From Sthenelais limicola (Eukaryota; Annelida; Polychaeta; Phyllodocida; Sigalionidae): a stretch of DNA of 64,000 nt. Made by a program: the position numbers and the translations under genes. Below the pieces are notes generated by a model that saw only the letters and a list, made by a program, of their open reading frames with translations, made no database searches and was not told the origin of the DNA. Location: positions 126,776,755 to 126,840,754 of the forward strand of contig OW804094.1 of assembly GCA_942159475.1 (NCBI GenBank). The letters are read 5' to 3'. Below, piece after piece: positions 22,400 to 33,480 of this stretch. The stretch's first letter is position 1; every line of letters starts with the position of its first letter.

Positions 22400-23330
22400 C
22401 TCATACAAACGATTCCAGGCTACTTGGTTTTGAGGCGACCGAGTTTTTATTTATCACAGCCTATACAAGCCTCGTATAACTGAGCACAGGGCCCGACATG
22501 CGCGTTGTGGGGACTTAGATATATTTTGCCGTGAAATAGTGGTCCATAGAATATAAATTGTGCCTTTTAGCCAGTTATTGGCGATCCGTTGCGTTGTTTT
22601 CTGGCCGTTATCAAGCCTTTTTGATGTTTTACTACTCCGACGTCGTCACCAAATTGTACGTTAGCGCTGTAAATGAAGGCCCTTCTCAAACCGGATGGGT
22701 CAGGTGGCGCACCCTAGGGACGTCATTAGCATGCAGCGTCATCAGCGCATCTCCAGCGGCAGATATATCTGGGCGGTTTATACTTTGACATTCAATCCTC
22801 CCCTTCTCCAGGCTCTATAAAATTATACAAATCGTGCTTAAGATAGCGAGGGAGGGTCCGAAAATTTCTCTCGATCATTTGCATGGAGTTGGCTGCCTCC
22901 GCCTGTGAGGAAAACTGTGTAGATAAGATGGTGAGAGAATGAAGGCAAAATGTAAATAGATACCGTTTTGCATGTACCCCCTTCAATGGCAATCTTCCTG
23001 ACATTTCCCCCTTTGTGCTCTCACCAGCATGTCATCAGTAGAGATAATCATTTTGGACCCTACCACAGTGCCTTTTTCTTGCCTCCCTTGGAACTACAAG
23101 GCGGGCGAACATGGCAATGGGATCTGTCGGAGATGATGCATGGTTGTTTAGAGTTAGATTTCAGATTTAATTAGATTTGAGAGCGCTGTTTATCTAGTAT
23201 GACTCGGCATCCTTTCGCCACTGTGTACCTTTGGCCGTTTTGAGTGATCTCCCGTTATAAGGTATGGAATATTTTAATCAACACCCTGCCCTCTATGCTT
23301 AGTGGCATCAAAACGAGCAGCATACCTGGA
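22400..23330. other. Unique noncoding block
   Basis: Contains GACGTCATTAGCATGC near 22719, a CRE-like and homeodomain-like combination. Otherwise ordinary. Confidence 0.3.
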
Positions 23331-23713
23331 TTTGATTAAAAATGGTGAGGACATTCCGCAGAACCTCCGGGCCTTTCCGCCTCTTTCATCCATCGCTTCG
23401 CCCTATCTCTACACCCATTTCTCACGTCCGTTTTTTGTCTTTTTATTTCACTTTACGAGACGTATATAAAACCATCTCAAATGCCGGAGCTGTTACTTTT
23501 CTGTCAGATTACAACCTCCCCGGCATCTCGAATCCTGATACTTTTTGATTGATCCCAGTTTTTTTTGTTTTTTTTCTCTCTCAATGGATTTCCCTTCATT
23601 TATCCTTGTTAAATATCTCATTATTCTAATCTGTTCCGTCGCATTTCATTTTGTAAACTGGATTCTTCACTGCTTCATTAACTCTTCTTTGCCCCCCCCC
23701 CCCACCTCTTTCC

Positions 23714-23760
<47 letters not shown>

Positions 23761-24050
23761 TTTTTTAAATTTCATTTCACTTTGCTTTCTTTTTTAGTTT
23801 CTGTCTTTCTCATCCTTCATATATCATATATGCCTCTCTGTCTGTTTTGTCTCACTCGATGTCTCTCTCTGTAGCCTGTCTCTTGCCTTTTCTTTCTTTC
23901 TCTCCTTCCACTATCTTCCCGTCTTTATTATTTTTCCTGTACTATTGTTCTTGTATTGTTCTATCTCTCGTTCTCTCTGTCCTCCCTCTCCTCTTCTCTC
24001 TCTCTCCCGTGTATCCCGTCTCCTTTCTCCCTACCGTCTACCTACCGACC
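23331..24050. other. Pyrimidine-rich strand-asymmetric region
   Basis: About 700 nt heavily biased to C and T on the plus strand, including the C12 and (CTTT)n tracts. The 109- and 124-codon Phe/Leu/Ser-rich ORFs here are products of composition. Confidence 0.7.
23692..23766 (+). repeat. C12 run plus (CTTT)n microsatellite
   Basis: Twelve C residues at 23692-23703 are followed by about 12 CTTT units and a T-run, with a homopurine complement throughout. Confidence 0.95.
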
Positions 24051-24240
24051 CAACTAGTTGCTTGGAATATATACCCCCATATCGGTGGGGTCTATCGTAC
24101 TGATATGGCAGTGTATTTAGCAGTGAATAAAAATTCCATCGTCGATTCCAGTCACATTCGATATGGCCATATAACTATATATTGGCGGGCGGAACCTCAC
24201 ATTATCAAGCATTTCAGATAACTGCCTGCATTCCCTCTCT

Positions 24241-27200
24241 CCCCACCACTGTTGTGTTGTTTTAATCCGCATTGGCGGACTATTGGGGGATTAGGCTAGC
24301 CGAGGCTAGGGCTCGGCCAAGGCACATGATTGATCCGACCTAACCATATGATGGATGAGCTTTCTGATGGACACCAAGGAGGATTATAGATAAATCCCTG
24401 ACATCATTTTTGAGATTTGAAATCAGATGGGGTTTATCGTGGCACTGTTGGATCTGGATGCAGGGGCTGGTGTGATACTTGATGGCCTGTCATCGGGCAG
24501 GAAGCATGTGCTCTCCTCCAAACTACACCCCACCCCCTACCCCATCCCATATACCCCCCAACTCCTACCTTCCCCCATGATACACCCCTTTAGCCTCAGT
24601 ACCCCCACCCCACCCTTTCTTCCTTCATACTCCTTCACCGATATACCCAGTCACTGTAACCACCACCTATTGTTTCTGGCAACAGTGCCAGCTCAGCAAC
24701 TCTCTCCAACATGGAGGAAAGTTAACTCTGTAAAAATGAAAGAAAAACCTTTTGTCGGGTCATCCAATCGCTGTAGTAAACAAGGGGCGTTTGCAATGCA
24801 TTAGCAACATTGTTGATATTTACTCCGAACGGATGAAAAACACCAGCAATCTGAATTTTTCACGAGCCAAAAGGACGTGTTGTCCATCTTTGCACCGATG
24901 TATAGATCCTCAGAGCTTTGCTTCCCCCTCCCCCTCCTCTCTCTCTCCCTTTCTCTGTCTCGCTTTTCCTAAAATTGCATCCATTCCACCATAATTCCTC
25001 TAATTTATCTGTTACTTGGGGGGGAACTACAAAAGAAGCAGGGAAATTGTAGATCTGAAATACTCTTATACTGGCGTTGATCAAGATAAATTGGATTTCC
25101 TCCCCGAGACGTTCGTTCATATATATGTCATTAATCTAGTGTTTTTCAGCCAATTTCGTTTGCCCCGAAAGCACAGGGAAAAACGCTTCAAAATCAAACT
25201 AAGAACAAGAATACTGGGACTGGGAGTCGTTATGTATGTCTTATACCGGGGGATGATTAGTGAGGTTGGTATGATTAAAAGAGACAAGGCATGGACTTAA
25301 AAGTAGTCCCATGGCATGCAGACATTTGTACCGATGCGCGGTGCACCAAATATCATCATGGAAGTAATCACTGGCCCTACAAGGGATTCATTAATGAAAC
25401 TCTAATCAAATAAGCAGCGATCATTTTCAGCATGTGTGCAGTCATTAGAAGCCGTTACTGATGAGTTTAGCTCGTAACGCGTTAGCACGCCGGCCTTTGC
25501 GTTATGACGGCTCATATCAGGCCCACCAAACTCCATATCAGGCCGCTAATCAAAACACAAGCGCTCATTTTAATCACCCTCATCCCTACATTAAATTGGA
25601 ATCAAGCCCTCGTTTGAAAGCCTTGCTGGCCCTATCGCGGTCCCCCGATGGCATCCCTGGCATGCAGCAAAGCACAGGCCCCCAATCTTTATTGATTCCA
25701 AAAATGATGAATTTTGATTGTTTTGATAGCAGCAGTGATAAGGGGCCAGCCCCAACCCCGGCTGGGCATGTGTTTTCAATTAAATTTAGGCACTGCAGCC
25801 CTCTATATATAAGTTGATTACACCCCAGTGGCTTATATAACGGCCATGCTTATCTTCAAAGTTTTGTTTTAATATCTTTAGGGGTGGAAACCCCCTGTTG
25901 CCATGGCAGCGGATTAGTAATTACGTTCCCGCGAGCCAGATGGGAATGGCCAAGGACACATAGGCTGTGCTCAAATTAGGCTAAAACCAAACATCGCTGG
26001 ATCACGCCCAGGATTTTAAGCATAATCATAGAAGAATGCCCCATGTTCTATTAGAGTGTCACACTTATTGCATTCGCCGGTTATTTATGTTCCTATGCCT
26101 GGTCGGTGAAGGTGCTTGGATTTGATGCTCGGGAGGCACCTGACAGACTTAACACCCGAGTCCCAGTGATATTTGAAAAATGCCACTTGTAAGCTCGTTT
26201 TGTTTATTTGCCTTGGTGCACGGCTGTTGAGAGAACCAACAGTGTAGCAGTTGATGAAGCAGCAAGGAGGTACGAGGTGTTTACCAGTATATGATGCATC
26301 ATACAGGTCTACATAATTATACCGCCGATACTTTCCCTAACTCTGACCTTTGGGCTTGGGGGGGTTTTGAAGTAGTGTACAGATAGCAGGGGTCAGGCCA
26401 GCAGGGGAGGGGCTCAACACGAGCCACTCTTAGAAGAGCAATTTTATCGTGGCCACTCCAAAGCAGCTGAGCCTCCCAACTGATCTGGACAGTTTAAATT
26501 TGGACCTGTGTTAAATTTAGACCGGAGATAAATGATTGTAGAGGGCGAGGAAAAGCGCCTGTTCTCAAGGCGGCTGCAGTATTTTAATCTGAGCACCGGC
26601 CTTGGTAAATATTTTTAGTGTGTTTAGAGCGAGCTACATATCCAGGCCTATCTGTTGTGGAGAGTGGCCGCGCCTAGTTATCAGCCAAACAGGAATAGAC
26701 TCACATGTAGAAATTGAAAAATACCTAAGTTATCTAAAAGTTAAGTCCTGGTTAAGCCCCGCTCGTGCACTCTCTCCCTCTTTTCCTTTATATTGGTCCA
26801 TGGTCTATACTCAGTGGTCTTATGCACTACGAACCCACTTACATGTCCCCTAACAGACCATCCATCCTGCCTGCCATTAATCCATCTATCCATCCATTCA
26901 TCCATTCTTTTACACCCACCCAATTCCTCTCAATACCTCCCCACCCTCTGGCCCTATAGCTATATGGCTAACCTTATTGGGTGCAGGGCGACGAGGAGTT
27001 TTTGTGTGATTGCCCTACTTATTGGTGTCATTATAATCATTTATATTTTTACTCGCACCCGGCTGACAGGTCAGACATATATTTCACATTCCATGACTAA
27101 ATGGCCACCATTGGCGAACCGGTACTGCAAGTCGCTATCAGCATTCAAAGTCAACACAACAAAATTGGATCTGATGGAACTTAAACAAAACTTGATATGA

Positions 27201-27990
27201 CACTGCCCCCATAATGGTTGATATCCTGCTCAAATGGGCTTTCTGGTCATTTATTCTGTAATTCATGTCAAAACCAACTTTGCCACAGGCCGGAGCTGGG
27301 ATCATATACAGTCTAACGGAGGCCTATGATGATAAAAGTAATTACTCTGTGTCAGAATGATTTCATATGCCCTGCGAAATCTCTATTTGGCTTTATATCT
27401 ACGTGTTTGATCTATCGGAACTGCTAGGTTTACCAAGTATTATATACAGGTCCAAGCCATATATTTCTATAATGAGACTCTACAGATAGAATCTATATCC
27501 ACCAGGCTTTTGATGTGTGAGTTACAGTCAAGTAAAATAAACTGTATGTAATTATATGCATGATAAAAAGAAAACTCCACAATTACATATCATCTAGGGA
27601 AATGTAAATTCACCATAATTAATTTTTATACACGATCACGTTCGAAATGAAACTTTGCTCGCGTTTACAATTACATTTGTCTAACCTCTTGACTCTGGAA
27701 CTTTTGAAGTTGAGCATATCACATTATGATCTCATAACCCTTTGTTTGCATTTGGGGTGCAAAATTACAACCGAGAATTTAAGCTGGAAAAATAAGCGAT
27801 TGCTGCGCCCGATGCCTCGACAGATAAGGGTTCAAAATAGCCAGAAAGGCCCCTCCATATTTATCGTGGCGCTAGCTTTGATGTTTCAGCAGCGACCTTT
27901 TCCGTGCACATTCCTCATAGAAAGTCATCATAATGTGGCCCTTAATTTAAGCGCTTATTAAAAGCTGAAACCGTGCATAGGCCATAACTG
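24241..27990. other. Mixed unique sequence, no gene seen
   Basis: Includes the RFX-like site at 25897. C-rich stretches at 24526-24615 and 26860-26950 give spurious Pro/Ser-rich ORFs. 25300-26600 is GC-balanced and unique. Confidence 0.4.
25897..25910 (+). promoter_or_regulatory. RFX X-box-like motif
   Basis: GTTGCCATGGCAGC differs by one base from the symmetrical RFX X-box GTTGCCATGGCAAC. RFX factors use such sites in ciliary and neural genes. No promoter or exon is recognised nearby, so an enhancer role is conjectural. Confidence 0.4.
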
Positions 27991-28597
27991 TACACGAGGT
28001 AGCAAGGGTCACCTTACCTGACCTCATTAATTACCATTAGGCCCTAGAACAATGCCGCTCCTGTGCAAATTCATAGCCAAAATAAAGGTGAACCTCAATT
28101 TTCCTTTGTGCTAGTCATGCTAACGACCCCATTTAATTATAATTATTTCAAGTTTTTAGTCAAAGTTGGATGGATAATTGCTCTTAATGAGATATTATCT
28201 TGGGGTTATTTGCTACGGAGCATTATTTAGGTGACATTCTCATGACCTCAGTATGTGTTCATATCTTCTTAATTTGCCAATCGCTAATTGATATGACCTC
28301 AATACATTATAAAGCCTAAGATGCTAGCTTTAATTATAGACCAACGATCAAGATGCATAAAGCGGAACGATGAGAACACCGCCCTTCTAATTTCTAAGCT
28401 TTTATAATAATTTATTTGCCACATATCGAGGGTTGAGTGCAAATCTTATTTGAACCGATTGCGCTTATTGCCCATTGGCCGACAGAATTTTTAAAATCCA
28501 AATAATTTTTTTATTCAGTTTATTCTGGAAACACTAGGGGACGAGGATTATATTTTCAGGTCTTCAGATTTTCTCGTAGTAACCGTAACATTAAGTC

Positions 28598-28613
28598 ATA
28601 TAGGTTGGCGATT
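28598..28613 (+). repeat. Second copy of a 16-mer, ATATAGGTTGGCGATT
   Basis: Identical to 21884-21899. Here there is no partner ATCGCCAACC nearby, so no hairpin forms. Confidence 0.6.
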
Positions 28614-30607
28614 GATGAAAATGTATGAGATGATAGATGAAGAAATTGATTATATTCATTCTGTCTTTGTATCCCCATCAACAACTGACTGCACTGTAAT
28701 TGATGTTTCGAATAAACCTTGAGTGGAATGATTTGGAGGCCATCGAGGGTCATTCGGTTTGTATGAAACGAAAAGGGACTTCTCCATCTACTAGATCACC
28801 AGGAGTAAGCGATTGCTAGGTCGCAGAGATACATAATTATTTCGTCGTAACGATTGCTGCAATCGCTAGGCCTTGCGTCGTAATGGGGTAACCCTGTATG
28901 TATACAGATTTAATGTAGGTCGAAAACCCTATTAAAACCCTCGTGCATGGGTGCATGATCGCAAGGAATCGCAAGGGTGTTACGACCCAGTGGAGGATGC
29001 ATTTAAGGAGGAACCGATGTGGTGTGTCTACTAACGGTTTGGAGCATCGCTGTATTGTTCTTCTTCAACGCATTTATAGATGCCATCATTCCCCAAATTT
29101 CCAGCGGAGCGGATGCAATGATAGTAAATGTGTTTGGTCACCCCTAATATGTTGACTTTATTCAATCATCCCATTCTTTATGTGACTTCGTGCTTCTAGT
29201 TGTTTGAACATCATATCTATAAACTCAACCTAATGTAGGTTTTCCAGTTTACTCAGAGATATTAAACGGGGGCGATCCCAAAGTAAAGAAGATCCCAGTA
29301 TGATTGCAATGGGTTTTCTAAACCATTTCTTCATGCAGAAATATCTGAGGGCCTCTCGGTGAGGTTTTTACCAAATTGCTTCTCGCAGTGTAATTATAGG
29401 ATGCGGTATGTTGGAAATTCTGAGGAATTCATTGCATAATTGTATGCTAATGCGCTGGTGCAATAAAAATGCATGTCTTAAAAACACATGTATATAATTA
29501 GATATAATTATCTATTTCTAGCATAAGTGTACCTCATAAGCGAATGGTTTTCTTTAGACATCTGTCAAAAATATAATAGTATGCGTACGCATAATGCCTA
29601 TAAATTATTGCTTTCCTTGTAATTTTATATCATACTTGGACCGTTGTCGGTAATTTACTGGCCACACATTTTTTTTATCGTACTTGCTCGCTAAAGGGCA
29701 CCTTTTCCTTTTCCCGGAACATTGCAAAACTTGCTGAGATCATTCCTTTCATTTATAGACTCAACTCAAAGTCATAGTCACTTAGTTTCCCGTGGAACTG
29801 GCGAGTGGTTTAAAGTTACCTTTGTGTCAGAATAAAGCGCCCTCCCCTGAACAACAGAAGTTTGGTTAATGATTTTTGGTCGCAGGGAAAGAATCGGCTC
29901 TAAAGAAATATAAGATGACCGCTCGAGTTAGGATAAAATGCGAGTCCCAGACATGCGATGTTTGTATAAAAGGCAGAAGGCCATTACAATCAAGCAAAAG
30001 GAACATATACATTTACATGAATATCATCATTCAATCTTAACCCTGCGGTTGAAAAGGGAGTATCAAATCATGACCTTAAATATGGAGCAGGAATCTATTG
30101 CGTTTCAATGAACGTATCCAATGGAAGCTTCGAGTCAAAGGCTGTATTATTGTCGGGGGTTTACGGCAGTAATAGGATCACGTTATCGTCATATATCAGT
30201 TGGCACACAATGGAATGGGCCATCTTCAAACATCAAATCCGAGTAGGGATCCAATGCCTTTTCTTCTGCCATAGGGATCAACAAAGACTCCATATGTGGA
30301 ATCCATTGTCGCCCATCCATAAAAGAGCCCACCAATGTGAAATGGGATGACAATTTAATCGCACCTTTTTCATATCATCATATGAAGCAATTTTCTTACA
30401 GAGATTAAATAATTCACGTCCCGGATGGAAAATATCATCATCCATGAGAATGGCTCGTAAAAACACTGCCACATTTCTTGGCTATCAGGGAGAAATGGTT
30501 ACCATATATGTTGCCATTATTATAGCGAGTCTATGACAATAGCTTATTATACATTATGCTAATAGCCACGCGAGTGCTAATAAAACCTAAGGCAATGGTA
30601 TTTTCAA

Positions 30608-30650
30608 CTTCATTTACATGGACAATAAGATGGCCTACTTCATTTGCATG
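30608..30650 (+). promoter_or_regulatory. Paired octamer-like words, 30 bp apart
   Basis: CTTCATTTACATG (30608-30620) and CTTCATTTGCATG (30638-30650) differ by one base and are spaced 30 bp start to start. The second contains ATTTGCAT, the reverse complement of the POU octamer. They lie within a unique, motif-rich block (30.0-31.3 kb). Confidence 0.35.
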
Positions 30651-31877
30651 TTAGCTGTGCCCGACTCGAGTCCCTTAATGGTCTTCAACCTCGGCGAGAG
30701 GTGGGACGGAAGTGAATTTTGGAAATTACTTCAAATGAGTGTTGACATTTAAAAGTCTGAATGGCATGGGCGGGCCTTGACTGCTTTGCTCGAAAAAATG
30801 TAATTGTGTAGGAATTTTTTAGCGGGCTGAATAAAGGGAAGCTGCGGTATTATGTATTCATGAGGAAAGTATAATGGGAAAGTTAATAATAACTTACTGG
30901 CAATTTGATTGAGACTAAAGCAATTGGATGTGTGCATAAAATGGCGTTTCCAAATTGAGAAGCATTTATACTCCCCCTGGAGTAAATGAATTCAGAGGAT
31001 ATGCGCAACAAAAAATACTCGCCACAAAACATCAAATTGAATTGTTTGTTTGTTTTGATCACCGGCACAAATGCAGTTTGAAGTAGCTGCTAATGTCTGA
31101 TATAATGGCCCTATTAGCTTTAATTGTTGCCATTATCGACTTGTGAAGTATGAAAAAAGTAGATTTTACAGAAACTTGTGGTGGCTGTGTTTGTGACGCT
31201 TAAAAGTCTCCCGTGATTCATGAGGTAATTGGGGAAAAGTACGGAGCCCAGCCCTCAAACGCCACTCATTAGAGGCCTAATAAGATAATAATTGTCGTGA
31301 TATGATGAAAGAAGGGAGGTTTTAAAGGTTTGCCTGTCATGTTTGTGCCTATCTTCTGATCTAAGTATTGGAAAAAGGTCTATGCAAGATACACCCTCAG
31401 TACCTTAGCCCCCAGCTCGCTGACCCGGTGGGCCGCTCGCAAATTCTTCATGCAAATCACAGTCTCGTCAACCCTCGCCAAATTAATGGTGTTTAAAACG
31501 TAATTAAGGAATTGATTAGGAGTAATTATGAGTATGTTAAAGGAAACGGGGTGTCTGATTTGAGAAGTGAAGAAGTAGGTAATTGCGACGGTTGTGTCTT
31601 GCTTGGCATAATGACCCCAAACTCGGCATGCTGCGCTGCAAGTCGGTGGATACAAATAATCTCATTTTGCTGGCTTAAAGACATTAACATGCACAGCATA
31701 ACTCAGATTCCCTCTCTACATATAAGGTACAATTATTCCATCCGCATACATACTCAATGCACTCTGCTGTTAGAATATGTCTGGCCATAAAAGATGGGTG
31801 ATATACACCATGCAGTCTGAAACAACTGCCTCCACTGAATAGTTTTAATCAAGTCTTGGTTCATATTCACTCCCTGC

Positions 31878-31900
31878 TATATATATATATATATATATAA
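31878..31900 (+). repeat. (AT)n microsatellite
   Basis: About eleven TA units, followed by an imperfect continuation to 31907. Confidence 0.9.
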
Positions 31901-32356
31901 TATATATCTGGAAGGAGCGAGAGGAGGAAGAGACTCTTTTCCAGTTCAATTATTACTGACAATAGCAATCCACGAAGATGGCCTGATTTGGGTTAAATAT
32001 CCTTAGCAACCGAGGAAGGAGAAAAGATATGTGCCCATGCACGGACCCTGCGTTGTTTCTCATTATCAAACCGAGCCTGTATGCACGCACGTTCTTCTTA
32101 ATGAGACATGGTTACATCCTCTATGCCCAGTTAATTTCTTTTCCTCTGTTGCCCCATCCAGCAATAACATCTTCTGCATCTAATACACAACCCTCTACAT
32201 CATTTAACCACCCCAAAGGCCATATCGCCCCTACAAACGCAGTCCAATAATTAAACAGCCGAATCGGAGGACATAAACAATCTCTTACCAAGCGAGATGG
32301 TATATTTAAATACTCGAGCCAAATGAGCTTATATATTATTGCTATATCATCTTCAG

Positions 32357-32364
32357 ATGCAAAT
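32357..32364 (+). promoter_or_regulatory. POU octamer ATGCAAAT
   Basis: A perfect octamer at the end of a unique segment, just before an AT-rich block begins. Single 8-mers are expected by chance, so this is only supportive. Confidence 0.2.
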
Positions 32365-32399
32365 GGAGTCATTCGCCAGCAAAAAAAAGAAGAGAACAA

Positions 32400-33480
32400 A
32401 GTACTTTGTTTTGGAGCTTATTTTATTGTTTCCTATTTGTTATTAGTTTATTATGTGTGGGATATAAAACTACTATTGTAGTTTTGGTCCGTGTACCATG
32501 ATTGGGGAGAACTCTGAACTATTGTGGGACACCCCTACTCACTCTAATAATTTATAACAGAGATGTTTAACTAGTAGTCAGGTATCCTATTCTTGTCACC
32601 ATTTCATTTCCATCTTTTTCTAATTCAATCAACCTTAGCTTCTGTAAATTCTATCTCAAGCATCCTTAGCTTCTGTAAAGAACATCTAAATAGTATTGGT
32701 TTATATAATTGACTCGCAGTCTTCTTGGTAACCTGGCTCGTTGTATCACTAATTAGGTTATCACCAGAATTTGTTGAAATATGTATACAACCCTTTAATT
32801 TTTATAACTACGTAATGTACTACAGGACAAAACGAAGACCACTTTTCTGGGGTGGGCAAATGTATTAAATTATCTCGAATAACAAAATCTGTTTAAAAAA
32901 ATAAAACGCTACCACTACTGAAGGTAATATCTTGGAACATTTACAAAATTGTTTATTGGCAGAAAGAGAGATATTGGGATGTTTTTCAGTATACTTAGCA
33001 TATTCTTTCTTTTAGTCATCACTGACAAATCACTTATTTTCTACGTTTACTCAGCTTGGAAATGTTTTCGAGCAATAATAATAATATTATTATGTCTACA
33101 TCTAATATGTACCAATTATGTCAAAGAATTTCTTGATGGATTCTTTATAAATTACATATAATATCTGTGATAAACCTTCTTGGGGTTCCATTATTTAAAA
33201 ATGATGTGCCATAAGTACTGTAATATCCTCGTGTTATTTGGGAGACTTGTCAGGAACAATTAACAAATGAGTGAATCACTCTACCCCTTGTAAAGGTGAA
33301 CGCATTACAGATATGATATATATGTATGTAATCATAGAATAGCTTTCATTTTAACGATTGACTCATACTTTTATTGGTATTAGTTATTAAATAATGGGTT
33401 GAAGAGGGCCCATATTTTTTTCCATCATTTTTACGAATCCGGCTTTTATTCAGGCTATTTGTTTTTGTTATTCAGCGAGC
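32400..33480. other. AT-rich block, no gene seen
   Basis: Low-GC sequence with a short direct repeat at 32633-32679. The 70-codon hydrophobic ORF at 32949-33161 is a product of AT-rich composition. Confidence 0.5.
32633..32679 (+). repeat. Short direct repeat, period 31
   Basis: CCTTAGCTTCTGTAAA occurs at 32633-32648 and again at 32664-32679, at the edge of an AT-rich block. Confidence 0.6.

Larger units (their letters stand above)
27991..31340. other. Unique block rich in homeodomain-type words
   Basis: 28.0-28.3 kb holds CATTAATTACCATTAGG and TTTAATTATAATTATTT. 31.08-31.15 kb holds AGCTTTAATTGTTGCCATTA. The paired octamer-like words are at 30.6 kb. ORFs are short and without domains. The texture resembles conserved noncoding elements, but conservation cannot be judged from one sequence. 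Confidence 0.4.

Noticed and set aside
22452..22461. TATCACAGCC, identical to the miR-2 family 5' end
   Set aside because: The following bases do not match miR-2 and no complementary arm lies upstream.
29735..29744. TGAGATCATT, identical to the 5' end of bantam
   Set aside because: The rest of the mature sequence differs and no hairpin can be drawn.
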